From Feifania hominis (GTDB lineage Bacteria > Bacillota > Clostridia > Oscillospirales > Feifaniaceae), in contig NZ_JACRSP010000004.1 of assembly GCF_014384765.1 (NCBI RefSeq), positions 1 through 64,000 on the forward strand: 64,000 nt of DNA. Reading direction: 5' to 3'. Each line of letters opens with the position of its first letter. Positions within the stretch are counted from its first letter, which is position 1. This document shows, one piece after another, positions 33,405 to 41,445 of the stretch. The translations under genes were made by a program, and so were the position numbers. Below the pieces are notes generated by a model that had not been told where the DNA came from, did not search any database, and saw only the letters and a program-made list of their open reading frames with translations.

Positions 33405-33553
33405 ATTACACCTCCGACCGGGCTCTGGGCGTGGTCTTTGTCACTTGTTAGACGACAGGGCGGCAAAAAAGGTTCAAAGGCCGCCCGGCGTCTCTATTGT
33501 ACTATAAAACAGTGGAGAATGGGGAACAAATTTCTGGAAGCCGGGGCGGCGCT

Positions 33554-35752
33554 TCAGCTCACAAGGGGAATGGTGACCGTCGCTTTGAAGAGGTCGCCGT
33601 CGATCTCGATTTTGAAGCTGCCGCCCATGAGCTCGGTCAGGCTTCTCGCGATGGACAGGCCGAGGCCGCTGCCCTCGCTCGCGCGGGCCTCGTCGCCGCG
33701 CTTGAAGCGCTCCATGAGCTCCTCCTCGGGGAGATTGAGCTCGTAGGCCGACACGTTTTTGACCACGATCACGGCGTTGCCGCCGCTGGTCGCGACCGTG
33801 ACATAGACCCGCGACTGGGGCGCGGCGTACTTGAAGACATTGGAGAAGAGATTCTCCAGCACCCGCCACAGCAGCTTTCCGTCGGCGAGCACCATGATGC
33901 GGTCCTCGGTAAAGGCGGTGCGGAACGTGAGGCCCGAGGCCTCGATCTTGTCGTCGAGCTCGCCGAGGCTCTGCGTGATGAGCGCCACGGCGTCAACCTG
34001 ATCGAGGGTGAACGGAATGTTGCCCGAGCTCGCCTTGGTCGCCTCAAACAGATCCTCCGTCAGATTTTTCAGGCGCGCCGCCTTCTGTTCAAGGATATTC
34101 ACATACTCCTCAAAGTGCTCCCCGCCGGGCCCCTCGGTTTTGAGAAGATCGATGTAGTTGATGATGGAGGTCAGCGGCGTCTTGATATCGTGGGAGACAT
34201 TGGTGACAAGCTCGGCTTTCATGCGCTCGCTTTTGACCTCGCCTTCGACGGCGTTCTGAAGCCCCTCGGAGATGGTGTCGATGTTGCGCGCGAGAGTGGC
34301 GAGTTCTCCGTCGCCGGGCAGATTGATCTTGTAGTTGAGCTCGCCGCCCTTGACCCGCGAGACCCCCTCGCGGATGGCGCTGTACTCCCTGCAGTTTTTG
34401 ACGAGCAGACGCAGCACGACGATGTTTGCCCCCGCGAGAATCAGAAGCCCCACCAGCACAAGAAAGCCGGAGTTTGTAAACAGGGACGCCATGGTCAGAA
34501 AGAGCAGCAGCTCCAGCCCGAACACGACAACGAAGATGCGCACAACCACCGGCCCGCTCATCGCCGCAGTGCGGATGGCTCCGCGGATCGCCTGCCAGAG
34601 TTTGTAGGGAATCAGCAGGATGAGCGTGTGCTGAATGAAACTGTGGTTTTTGACGTTTTTCGCAATGGCGAGCACGAAGTTGAGGATGATGACGATACTC
34701 ATTGCAATGAGCACCGTGAACAGAGACTGGTTGATTGCGCGGTAGTAGAGCAGCGTGATCAGATAGGCGTCGCCCGTGATGACAAGCCCCACGATGATGG
34801 CATGCACCTCGAGAAACAGCCGATCGCACAGCAGCAGACGCACGCCCTCCTGCCGGGTGGTGTAACCCGCCGCCGAGCAGAGAAACACGACGGCCACAAG
34901 AGCCGTGAGCGCCAGCAGCCCCACGTCGCGCAGGATGCCGAGGTAGTAGGCGCGGCTCTGGTTGTAGCTGGACTGCATGGCGGAGTAGCTCGCCTCGTCC
35001 ATGCCGAGGTAGAGCACGGCGTCGTCGGTCACCGACAGCCCCGCCAGTTCGCGCGAGCGGTCGATCTGATTTTGAATCTCATAGCCGATGTAGTCGGAGT
35101 GGAGCCCGCTTGAGAGCGAATTGGTGTAGCTCGCGTTTGCATAGAGCTTGTAGGCCGGCATTTTGAGAAAGTCAGCGCGCGAGAGCGAAGCGTCACTCGC
35201 TTTGACATAGTCGCCGAGCTTGTAGTAGTAGGTCAGGTAATTGGCCTGTTGGAACCGTTCGAGCTGGTAGCGAAAGTCGAGGAGCTGCTCCTCGATGAGC
35301 GCATCGCGAAGGGCTGCGATGCGCTGGGACCACTGCTGTGTAAAGAGTTTATACAGCTGCTCTTCATCCCAGGAGGGATTGGTCGGCTCTTCGGTGCCGG
35401 AGTATTCCGAGTAGTAGAGCTCGCGCTCATCGTCGTAGTAAAAACGGCTGCGAAAGTCCTCAAACAGCCGCTGCGTCTCACTTTCGATCATGGCATCGGT
35501 CACGAGAGCGCCGCTTTTGATATACTCCTCGCTGCGATAGTAGCACAGGCGCAGAATCGGCCAGGCCGCCTCGTCAAACTTCTCCTGGAGCATCTGGCTG
35601 TTTTCAAAATTCGCCTCAAAGACCGAGAAGATGTCGACCTGGTACTCGATAAAAGAGTTGATCAGCATCGAGCAGGCGAGCGTCAGGCAGACCACGGCGA
35701 GCGCAAATGCCGCGGTCTTGAGCACGATATTCTTCTTCCATTTGACAAACAA
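33554..35752 (-). CDS. Membrane sensor histidine kinase
   Basis: 732 residues from TTG at 35752, chosen because AAAGGCGG lies eight bases upstream and it follows the small peptide gene; an earlier ATG at 35803 would overlap that gene. One N-terminal helix (about 8-28), a large extracellular region (about 30-280), and several helices at about 285-470, giving an unusual polytopic sensor. The HAMP-like linker is followed by HisKA NVSHDIKTPLTSIINYIDLL, the N-box RVLENLFSNVFKYA and GSGLGLSIARSLTELMGG. Partner of the response regulator at 35921. The signal is unknown, but the neighbourhood of wall enzymes suggests envelope sensing. Confidence 0.9.
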   Translation of the reverse strand: MFVKWKKNIVLKTAAFALAVVCLTLACSMLINSFIEYQVDIFSVFEANFENSQMLQEKFDEAAWPILRLCYYRSEEYIKSGALVTDAMIESETQRLFEDFRSRFYYDDERELYYSEYSGTEEPTNPSWDEEQLYKLFTQQWSQRIAALRDALIEEQLLDFRYQLERFQQANYLTYYYKLGDYVKASDASLSRADFLKMPAYKLYANASYTNSLSSGLHSDYIGYEIQNQIDRSRELAGLSVTDDAVLYLGMDEASYSAMQSSYNQSRAYYLGILRDVGLLALTALVAVVFLCSAAGYTTRQEGVRLLLCDRLFLEVHAIIVGLVITGDAYLITLLYYRAINQSLFTVLIAMSIVIILNFVLAIAKNVKNHSFIQHTLILLIPYKLWQAIRGAIRTAAMSGPVVVRIFVVVFGLELLLFLTMASLFTNSGFLVLVGLLILAGANIVVLRLLVKNCREYSAIREGVSRVKGGELNYKINLPGDGELATLARNIDTISEGLQNAVEGEVKSERMKAELVTNVSHDIKTPLTSIINYIDLLKTEGPGGEHFEEYVNILEQKAARLKNLTEDLFEATKASSGNIPFTLDQVDAVALITQSLGELDDKIEASGLTFRTAFTEDRIMVLADGKLLWRVLENLFSNVFKYAAPQSRVYVTVATSGGNAVIVVKNVSAYELNLPEEELMERFKRGDEARASEGSGLGLSIARSLTELMGGSFKIEIDGDLFKATVTIPLVS

Positions 35753-35775
35753 GGGTGTACCGCCTTTCAGACCGC

Positions 35776-35877
35776 TCAGCCCCGGGCGCGGCGGATGACA
35801 CACGCGGCGAAAGCGCCGAGCGCCGCCACAACAAGGGCCAACCAGATTTTTTTGTGCCGGTTCAAATTGTGTTTCAT
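35776..35877 (-). CDS. 33-residue single-TM peptide between regulator and kinase
   Basis: ATG at 35877 with GCGGAGGAAG just upstream and TGA at 35776-35778. The peptide has a basic N-terminus (MKHNLNRHKKIW), a hydrophobic stretch ALVVAALGAFAACVI and a basic end RRARG, so it should span the membrane once. It fits exactly between the response regulator stop and the kinase TTG start. Small membrane peptides can tune sensor kinases, but no family is recognised and the role is inference. Confidence 0.6.
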   Translation of the reverse strand: MKHNLNRHKKIWLALVVAALGAFAACVIRRARG

Positions 35878-35920
35878 CAGATACTTCCTCCGCAGCGGGC
35901 TCTGTCGGCCGGCCGCTGTT

Positions 35921-36616
35921 CTAGTCGTTTTCGTACTTTTCGATTTTGTAGCCGATTCCCCAGACCACCTTGAGATACTTCGGCTCTTTAGGGTTGATCT
36001 CGATTTTTTCACGGATGCGGCGAATGTGGACCGCCACGGTGTTTTCGGGCCGGAAAGAGGGCTCGTTCCACACATTTTCGTAGATCTGATCGATGGAGTA
36101 GACCCGCCCCGCATTCTCGGTGAGCAGCTTGATCATCTTGTACTCCACCGGGGTGAGCTTGACGGGCTCGCCGTCGACGGTGACCGACTTCTGCTCGTCG
36201 TCCACGACGAGGCCGCCGCTGCGAAAGACATTCTCCCGGGTGACGAAGCTGCCCAGCGTCGTGTAGCGGCGCAGCTGGCTCTTGACGCGCGCGAGAAGCT
36301 CAAGGGGGTTGAACGGCTTTGTGATGTAGTCGTCGGCCCCCATGTTGAGCCCCATGATCTTGTCGGTGTCCTCGCTCTTGGCCGAGAGCATGATGACGGG
36401 AATGTTTCGGCTCTCGCGGATTTTCATGGTGGTGCGCATGCCGTCGAGCTGGGGCATCATGATGTCCATGAGAATCAGGTGGATCTCCTGCTCCTCAAGA
36501 ACTTTGAGCGCATCGAGACCGTTGTAGGCCCGGTAGACGTCATAGCCGTCGTTTTTGAGATAGATGGCGATGGCCTCCACAATGTCTCTGTCGTCGTCGC
36601 AGACGAGGATATTCAT
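35921..36616 (-). CDS. OmpR-family response regulator
   Basis: 231 residues. Receiver domain 1-120: acidic pocket CDDD at 6-9, phospho-acceptor Asp in ILMDIMMPQLDG, conserved Ser in IMLSAKSE and Lys in YITKPFNPLELLARV. Trans_Reg_C winged helix about 130-228: LTPVEYKMIKLL, RVYSIDQIYENVW, NTVAVHIRRIREKIE and VWGIGYKIE. First gene of the two-component operon. On the minus strand a TATACT box (36699-36694) with a poor -35 region lies about 80 bases upstream and could be its promoter. It likely controls nearby envelope genes (inference). Confidence 0.95.
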   Translation of the reverse strand: MNILVCDDDRDIVEAIAIYLKNDGYDVYRAYNGLDALKVLEEQEIHLILMDIMMPQLDGMRTTMKIRESRNIPVIMLSAKSEDTDKIMGLNMGADDYITKPFNPLELLARVKSQLRRYTTLGSFVTRENVFRSGGLVVDDEQKSVTVDGEPVKLTPVEYKMIKLLTENAGRVYSIDQIYENVWNEPSFRPENTVAVHIRRIREKIEINPKEPKYLKVVWGIGYKIEKYEND

Positions 36617-37168
36617 CTGTCTTCCCCCCGATTTGTCAGTCAGTGTCTGAGGTCATGCCGCCCTCACAGCGGCCGGCATGGCTGTTCGGTATTAGTATAC
36701 CATACTTTGTATTTTTGCGTCGATCATCCGGCGCGCCCCTCTGATTGGCGGCCGGAAATCTGTCTTTAGCATACCGGGTAATTCTTAAGAGCCGCGCCCT
36801 TGGATTCTTACAATATTATTAATTCGCCGGCAACACAAAAATGGGCGGGGCAACCGCCGTTGACACGGCGCCGGCGCAGTGGAAAACGGGGTACAAAAGG
36901 TGGTGGCTTCGGCATGAGAGAGCGCAAGGGTATGTCATTTCTCAAAATTGCGCCGCGGCTTCGTCTCACCCCGGACAGAGTGCGCGGGCTCTATGACAGG
37001 TAACGCTCGAACTCATCCGCCGTCGGGCAGGGGGTGAAAAATCGCGCCGGGAGCTCTTTGCGTATTGCCGCGGTCGGTATGCAACGCCCAAAAAGCGCTA
37101 TAAGGTCCTGCTGCGGGACAAATCGGACTGCGGCGGGCCGCCCGGCGGAGAGTGAAACGGCAGGGCAG
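36617..37168. other. Gene-poor 550-base stretch, possible decayed gene
   Basis: Holds the likely response-regulator promoter near 36694 and an AT-rich patch at 36780-36840. On the plus strand, an ATG at 36914 opens 29 codons (MRERKGMSFLKIAPRLRL...) that stop at TAA 37001-37003. A different frame then continues through about 37155 with a plausible basic peptide (ELIRRRAGGEKSRRELFAY...). This could be a frameshifted small gene or chance coding. No known family is recognised. Confidence 0.3.
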
Positions 37169-37203
37169 AAAAAGAGCACCGGCGATTTGCCGGTGCTCTT
37201 TTT
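37169..37203 (-). terminator. Terminator of the two-TM protein gene
   Basis: AAAAAGAGCACCGGC / GCCGGTGCTCTTTTT, symmetrical, ending seven bases before the 37210 gene end; it works in either direction. Confidence 0.9.
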
Positions 37204-37209
37204 GCACGG

Positions 37210-38295
37210 TTACTGCTCGACCGAGGGATCGGGCGGAGTGGTGACGGGCTGGCGGACAAAGGCTTCGGGGTTGTTTTTGTACTCGCGTTCGAGCTCCTTT
37301 GCATAGCCGAGCACCACATGCGGCAGCCGCATACCGATCTCGTGAAGCGTCTGCTGCACGGTCGCCTCGGCCATGCCGAGATCAAAGCTGCGCTTTTTGC
37401 GGGTCTTGAGAATCAGACCGTAGGTCTTGCCGGTCGGAATGCCGTTGGTGCGGTGGCGGGTCGTGCGCTGATAGGCCCAGCAGAGGTCCTGCGCATCGAG
37501 CAGACGGGTCCAGGCGCCCTGCTGGAAGAGCACCCACCGGTCGTTCATGCGAATGCCGCCCACGGGCTGAGTCGACTGGTAAAAGGCCTCGAGCCGCTCT
37601 GTTGCAAACTCACCCTCGCCGCTTGTCTCACAGTACTTTTTGATCTCTTTCTGATAGGCGCCGGTGAGCGCGCGAATGAGCATCAAAAGGCCGATGGCAA
37701 GACAGACGACGCCGATGCCGGTGGTCACCCAGGTCAGAGCCGTCTGGGTGCGGCCCAGATAGTCCACCTTGAGGTAGTAGGGCAGAAACCAGGCCTGTGT
37801 CTCGGCGTCAAGCTCCTCATAGCCGATGGTGTCATGGTAGAAGCCGAGCGAATCCTCCGGCATGGGGAGAATGGTGCCCTTGACGGTGAAGTAGTTGTTG
37901 AGTTCACTGATCTCGCCGTCCAGATACGCCTGGGACTCCTCCATGATCTGGTCGGCGTAGGTGAGGTTTTCCTTATTCATCAGCACGCCCATGAATTCCA
38001 TGTCGCCGACGGGGATGATGTACTCCCGGCTGACGACGGTCTTGACCGGGCTGCCCTCGCGGCGGCTCTCGGTCACGGCGTACCAGTCGGGCAGATAGAA
38101 GATCTCCGCCTCGACGTAGCTGCCGTTGAGCTCGTCGACGGGCAGATCGTAGAGATACTTCGGCCCGCCGATGAGCTTGAATACGCCGAAGCCGTTGTAG
38201 ACAAACATGCCGATGCCGACGGCGAGAAGAATGATGACGGGAATCATCACGCTTTTGAGACTCTTTGCCTTGAGCTCTTTTAACATAGGTTCCAC
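37210..38295 (-). CDS. Two-TM membrane protein, DUF6709-like
   Basis: 361 residues. One helix near the N-terminus (VMIPVIILLAVGIGMFVYNG, 16-35), an external domain (about 40-180; YLYDLPVDELNGSYVEAEIFYLPD, with a late YEELDAETQAWFLPYYL), a second helix at about 188-212 (TALTWVTTGIGVVCLAIGLLMLIRAL), and a cytoplasmic domain (WVLFQQGAWTRLLDAQDLCWAYQRTTRHRTNGI, GLILKTRKKRSFDLG). It resembles the uncharacterised DUF6709 membrane proteins of Clostridia. No catalytic motif is visible. It is transcribed alone from its own promoter, with terminators around it. Confidence 0.65.
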   Translation of the reverse strand: MEPMLKELKAKSLKSVMIPVIILLAVGIGMFVYNGFGVFKLIGGPKYLYDLPVDELNGSYVEAEIFYLPDWYAVTESRREGSPVKTVVSREYIIPVGDMEFMGVLMNKENLTYADQIMEESQAYLDGEISELNNYFTVKGTILPMPEDSLGFYHDTIGYEELDAETQAWFLPYYLKVDYLGRTQTALTWVTTGIGVVCLAIGLLMLIRALTGAYQKEIKKYCETSGEGEFATERLEAFYQSTQPVGGIRMNDRWVLFQQGAWTRLLDAQDLCWAYQRTTRHRTNGIPTGKTYGLILKTRKKRSFDLGMAEATVQQTLHEIGMRLPHVVLGYAKELEREYKNNPEAFVRQPVTTPPDPSVEQ

Positions 38296-38328
38296 CCTTC
38301 CAATATGGTTATAGACAGTTCTTTCCGT

Positions 38329-38358
38329 ATTGTATCACTGTAACTGAGGTCTTGACAA
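38329..38358 (-). promoter_or_regulatory. Sigma-A promoter of the 37210-38295 gene
   Basis: Minus strand TTGTCA (38358-38353), 18-bp spacer, TACAAT (38334-38329). Confidence 0.65.
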
Positions 38359-38378
38359 GAAGAAACGCGCGGGCGGCA

Positions 38379-41327
38379 TCAGTATTTCACGAAGAAGTTT
38401 TCGACGCCCTTGGCGATGGCGGCCGCCTCCTTTTTGATCTCGGCGGAGTTGGAGAGGAGCTCAAACTCATAGGGGTTTGAGACATAGCCCATCTCGATGA
38501 GAATGGAGGGGCAGTCCATGATGCGGCAGACGGCAAGGCCGGTCTGGCGGGTGCCGCTGTCCTTGCGGCCGTCGAGCTCGGCGATGAGAGTCTGCTGCAT
38601 GGTCTTGGCGAACGCGGAGGAGAAGTTCTCCGAGTACATGGTGAGGATGCCGAAGTACTTCTGAATGTCGTAGTTGCTCGACAGGCTGTTGTGGTGGATG
38701 GAAATGGACAGGTCGGGCTTTCTGGTGCGGGTGATGGCCGAGCGCTCATCGAGGGTGATGCTCGTGTCCTGCGTGCGGGTCATGATGACGGTGGCGCCCC
38801 TGGCCTTGAGGGCCGTCTCGAGCTCCTTTGCCACGAGCAGATTGAGCGCGGCCTCGTTCGGGCCGTCCTTGCCCATGGGGCCCATGGCGCCCGGGTCGCT
38901 GCCGCCGTGGCCCGCGTCGACCAGAATGAGCTTGCCCGCGAGCGTCTGACTGCCCGAGGCGAGATCCTGCGGGTTCTTGAACTTGATGGAGAGCACGCCG
39001 TTTTCGTGGCTCATGGAGTAGCCGTAGAAGCCGTCTTTCTGTTTGAGCGTCAGGGTGTAGACGGCGTTGTCGCCGTCCTGTTTGAAAGAGAAAGCCGAAA
39101 ACAGCGGGTTGGACGAGGCCATGGTGAAAGCCTCTTTGCCCACGGTGTTGTAGAACGTGAAGACCATGCTGTCGGAATTCTGTTTGAGCTTGTAGGGGGC
39201 GAAGACCGGCATGGTGAATCGGATGTCGGTGATCTTCTCTGTGCGGGTGCCGGTGACTTTGGTGATGGTGTTTTTCTGCAGAGTCTGCTTGACGACCTTG
39301 ACGTTGTCCTTGTGGACATAGCCGCCGTAGCGCAGCTTGTAGTAGCCGTTTTTCTCATCGGTGACATAGTCGGTCACACCCTTGGCGAGCGGCGTGATGC
39401 GGCTGTCGTTTGACGAGGGGCCGGTGCGTGCGATGGACTCGGTGGCCGTCACCTGCACGGTGAGCTGCGGGTCGGGGACAAAGAGCGTGACAGTGCCCGC
39501 AGCCGACTGCTTGTAGGTCTTGCCGCCGTAGCTGAGCACATACTCGGGCTTTCCCACGGTGATGCGGCCGATGCCCGCTTTTGCAGGCAGGGTGTAGGTC
39601 GCGGTGAACTTCGAGCAGGGAATGCCCTCTGTGGAGACGCTCTCGCCCCTATTGAGAGCGACCGCGGTGCCATTGATGTTCGCGATGACCTTGCCCTCGC
39701 TCGGGGCGATGCAGGAGAGGGTCACCTTGTCGCCGACCTTGTAGCTCTTTGAGGAGGTGGGTGCGAGGCTGCCGGATTTGAAGCCGGGCGAGTCCATCTG
39801 ATAGGGGGCGGAGGTGGTCGACTGTCCCTTTGTACAGGTCACCTTGTAGTCGATGGTCTTGCCGTTCGACGCAAAGCGAAAGGTGTTGACCCCCGGCTCA
39901 AGCGCCACAAAGCAGGCAAAGTGGCCGCTTGCGGTGCGCGCCACGGTCTCGCCGTTCATGGTGACGGGGTAGCGGCTGTCGGCCGAGCCGATGATATAGG
40001 TCTTTTCGTATTCGGTCTTGTAGTTGTTCGAGGGGTAGGCGATGCGAAGCTCGTGGTTTTCAAAGACCTGTGAGCCGCCGTCGCCGGGGTCGGGCGTCAC
40101 GGTCGGCAGACTGCCGCCGCCGAAGAGCGTCGCGAGATTGTCGCGCAGCGACAGGGTATTTGAGGAGATCTTGCTGTAGCCGTAGAAGATGCTGCCCGAG
40201 ACAGTGCCCTTTTTGCGGTTGTAGGCAATCTGGTTTGGAATGGTCATCGGGTCAGTCCAGGCGGCGGGGGAGCTGTCGCCGACCTTGTAGGCGGCGTGGC
40301 TGATCATGAGCTTGACATCCGTGCCGTCGCACACGTCGCTCCACCAGTCGACGAGCACCTGGTAGTCGGCCGCGCTGTAGCCGATGGGCCAGTAGATCTG
40401 GGGCGCTATGTAGTCGAGGATACCCTCTTTGACCCAGCCGCGCGTGTCGGCATAGATCTGCGAATAGCTCTCAAAGCCGTTGGTCGCCGAGCCGAGCTCG
40501 GAGTTTTTGCTGTTTTGCCAGATGCCCGAGGGCGAGACGCCGAACAGGCAGCTGCTGTCAATGGCCTTGACCGCCTCATAGGTCTTTCTCACAAGGTCGG
40601 TGGTGTTCTTTCGCCGCCAGTCGGCGAGGGAGAGCCCGCCGCCGTACTTCTTGTAGGCGGCCGTGTCGTCAAATTTGTCGGTGCCGCTCGGGTAGAAGTA
40701 GTCGTCGAAGACCACGCCCGCGATGTCGTAGTTTTTGACCAGCTCCCGGACACCCTCGACAACCAGGTTCTGGGCCGCGGGCTCGCCGGGGTTCAGATAG
40801 AGCTTGCCGTCGGTGTAGGGCACGGCGATGGAGGGATTCTGGCGCACCGGATGGGTGGAAGACAGATCCCAGATGCTGTCTTTGGGGTTGGAGGCGGAGC
40901 CTTTGGTCAGCCGGTAGGGATTGATCCAGGCGTGGATGGCGATGCCGCGTTTTTTCCCCTCGTCGATCATGACCTGCAGAGGGTCGAACAGCGGCTTCGG
41001 GGCGAGGCCCTGGGTGCCGGTCAGCACCTCCGACCAGGGGTAGAGAGAGGACTTGTAGAGCGCATCGCCGGTCGGGCGCACCTGGAAGAAGACGGCGTTG
41101 AGCCCGGCGGACTGCGCCGTGTCGAGAATGTCGATGATCTGCTGCTTCTGCTGGGAGGTGGTGGTGCCGGGCTTCGGAAAGTCGATGTTGTAGACCGACG
41201 CAATCCAGACGCCGCGTATCTCCTCGGGCACGGCTTCGGCCGCCTCGGCCGGCCGCGCGGCGGGCGCCAGATTCACAAGCAGGATGAGAAGAAGCAGGAC
41301 GGACAGAAGTTTTCGTGTTCTTGGCAT
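38379..41327 (-). CDS. Secreted GHL10 glycosidase - N-acetylmuramoyl-L-alanine amidase fusion
   Basis: 982 residues. Signal peptide 1-29 (LLSVLLLLILLVNLAPAARPAEA). Residues about 35-400 are a GHL10 (DUF187) glycosidase-like barrel: EIRGVWIASVYNIDF, GLNAVFFQVRPTGDALY, HAWINPYRLTKG, VFDDYFYP and APQIYWPIGYSAADYQVLVDWW. About 410-700 are beta-rich linker and SH3-like segments (ATESIARTGPSSNDSRITPL). About 700-790 are an AMIN-like region. About 795-982 are an amidase_3: LVDAGHGGSDPGA, a downstream Glu in NEAALN, SISIHHNS and ILIEMGYVSN. Two peptidoglycan-cutting activities in one exported protein suggest wall remodelling. Both domains keep their key residues. Confidence 0.9.
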   Translation of the reverse strand: MPRTRKLLSVLLLLILLVNLAPAARPAEAAEAVPEEIRGVWIASVYNIDFPKPGTTTSQQKQQIIDILDTAQSAGLNAVFFQVRPTGDALYKSSLYPWSEVLTGTQGLAPKPLFDPLQVMIDEGKKRGIAIHAWINPYRLTKGSASNPKDSIWDLSSTHPVRQNPSIAVPYTDGKLYLNPGEPAAQNLVVEGVRELVKNYDIAGVVFDDYFYPSGTDKFDDTAAYKKYGGGLSLADWRRKNTTDLVRKTYEAVKAIDSSCLFGVSPSGIWQNSKNSELGSATNGFESYSQIYADTRGWVKEGILDYIAPQIYWPIGYSAADYQVLVDWWSDVCDGTDVKLMISHAAYKVGDSSPAAWTDPMTIPNQIAYNRKKGTVSGSIFYGYSKISSNTLSLRDNLATLFGGGSLPTVTPDPGDGGSQVFENHELRIAYPSNNYKTEYEKTYIIGSADSRYPVTMNGETVARTASGHFACFVALEPGVNTFRFASNGKTIDYKVTCTKGQSTTSAPYQMDSPGFKSGSLAPTSSKSYKVGDKVTLSCIAPSEGKVIANINGTAVALNRGESVSTEGIPCSKFTATYTLPAKAGIGRITVGKPEYVLSYGGKTYKQSAAGTVTLFVPDPQLTVQVTATESIARTGPSSNDSRITPLAKGVTDYVTDEKNGYYKLRYGGYVHKDNVKVVKQTLQKNTITKVTGTRTEKITDIRFTMPVFAPYKLKQNSDSMVFTFYNTVGKEAFTMASSNPLFSAFSFKQDGDNAVYTLTLKQKDGFYGYSMSHENGVLSIKFKNPQDLASGSQTLAGKLILVDAGHGGSDPGAMGPMGKDGPNEAALNLLVAKELETALKARGATVIMTRTQDTSITLDERSAITRTRKPDLSISIHHNSLSSNYDIQKYFGILTMYSENFSSAFAKTMQQTLIAELDGRKDSGTRQTGLAVCRIMDCPSILIEMGYVSNPYEFELLSNSAEIKKEAAAIAKGVENFFVKY

Positions 41328-41361
41328 ATTGTTTTCCCTCGCTTTGCATAACTGTGGATGG

Positions 41362-41392
41362 AAAAGGGGGGCCAGTGTTCGTCTGGTCCCCC
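41362..41392 (-). terminator. Terminator after the VanW gene
   Basis: Minus strand GGGGGACCAG, loop ACGAACA, CTGGCCCCCC, TTTT. Confidence 0.75.
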
Positions 41393-41445
41393 TGTGAGGT
41401 CAAAAATTCGTGATGTCGGGGCACCGGGCGGGCCGCTTCCGGCGC

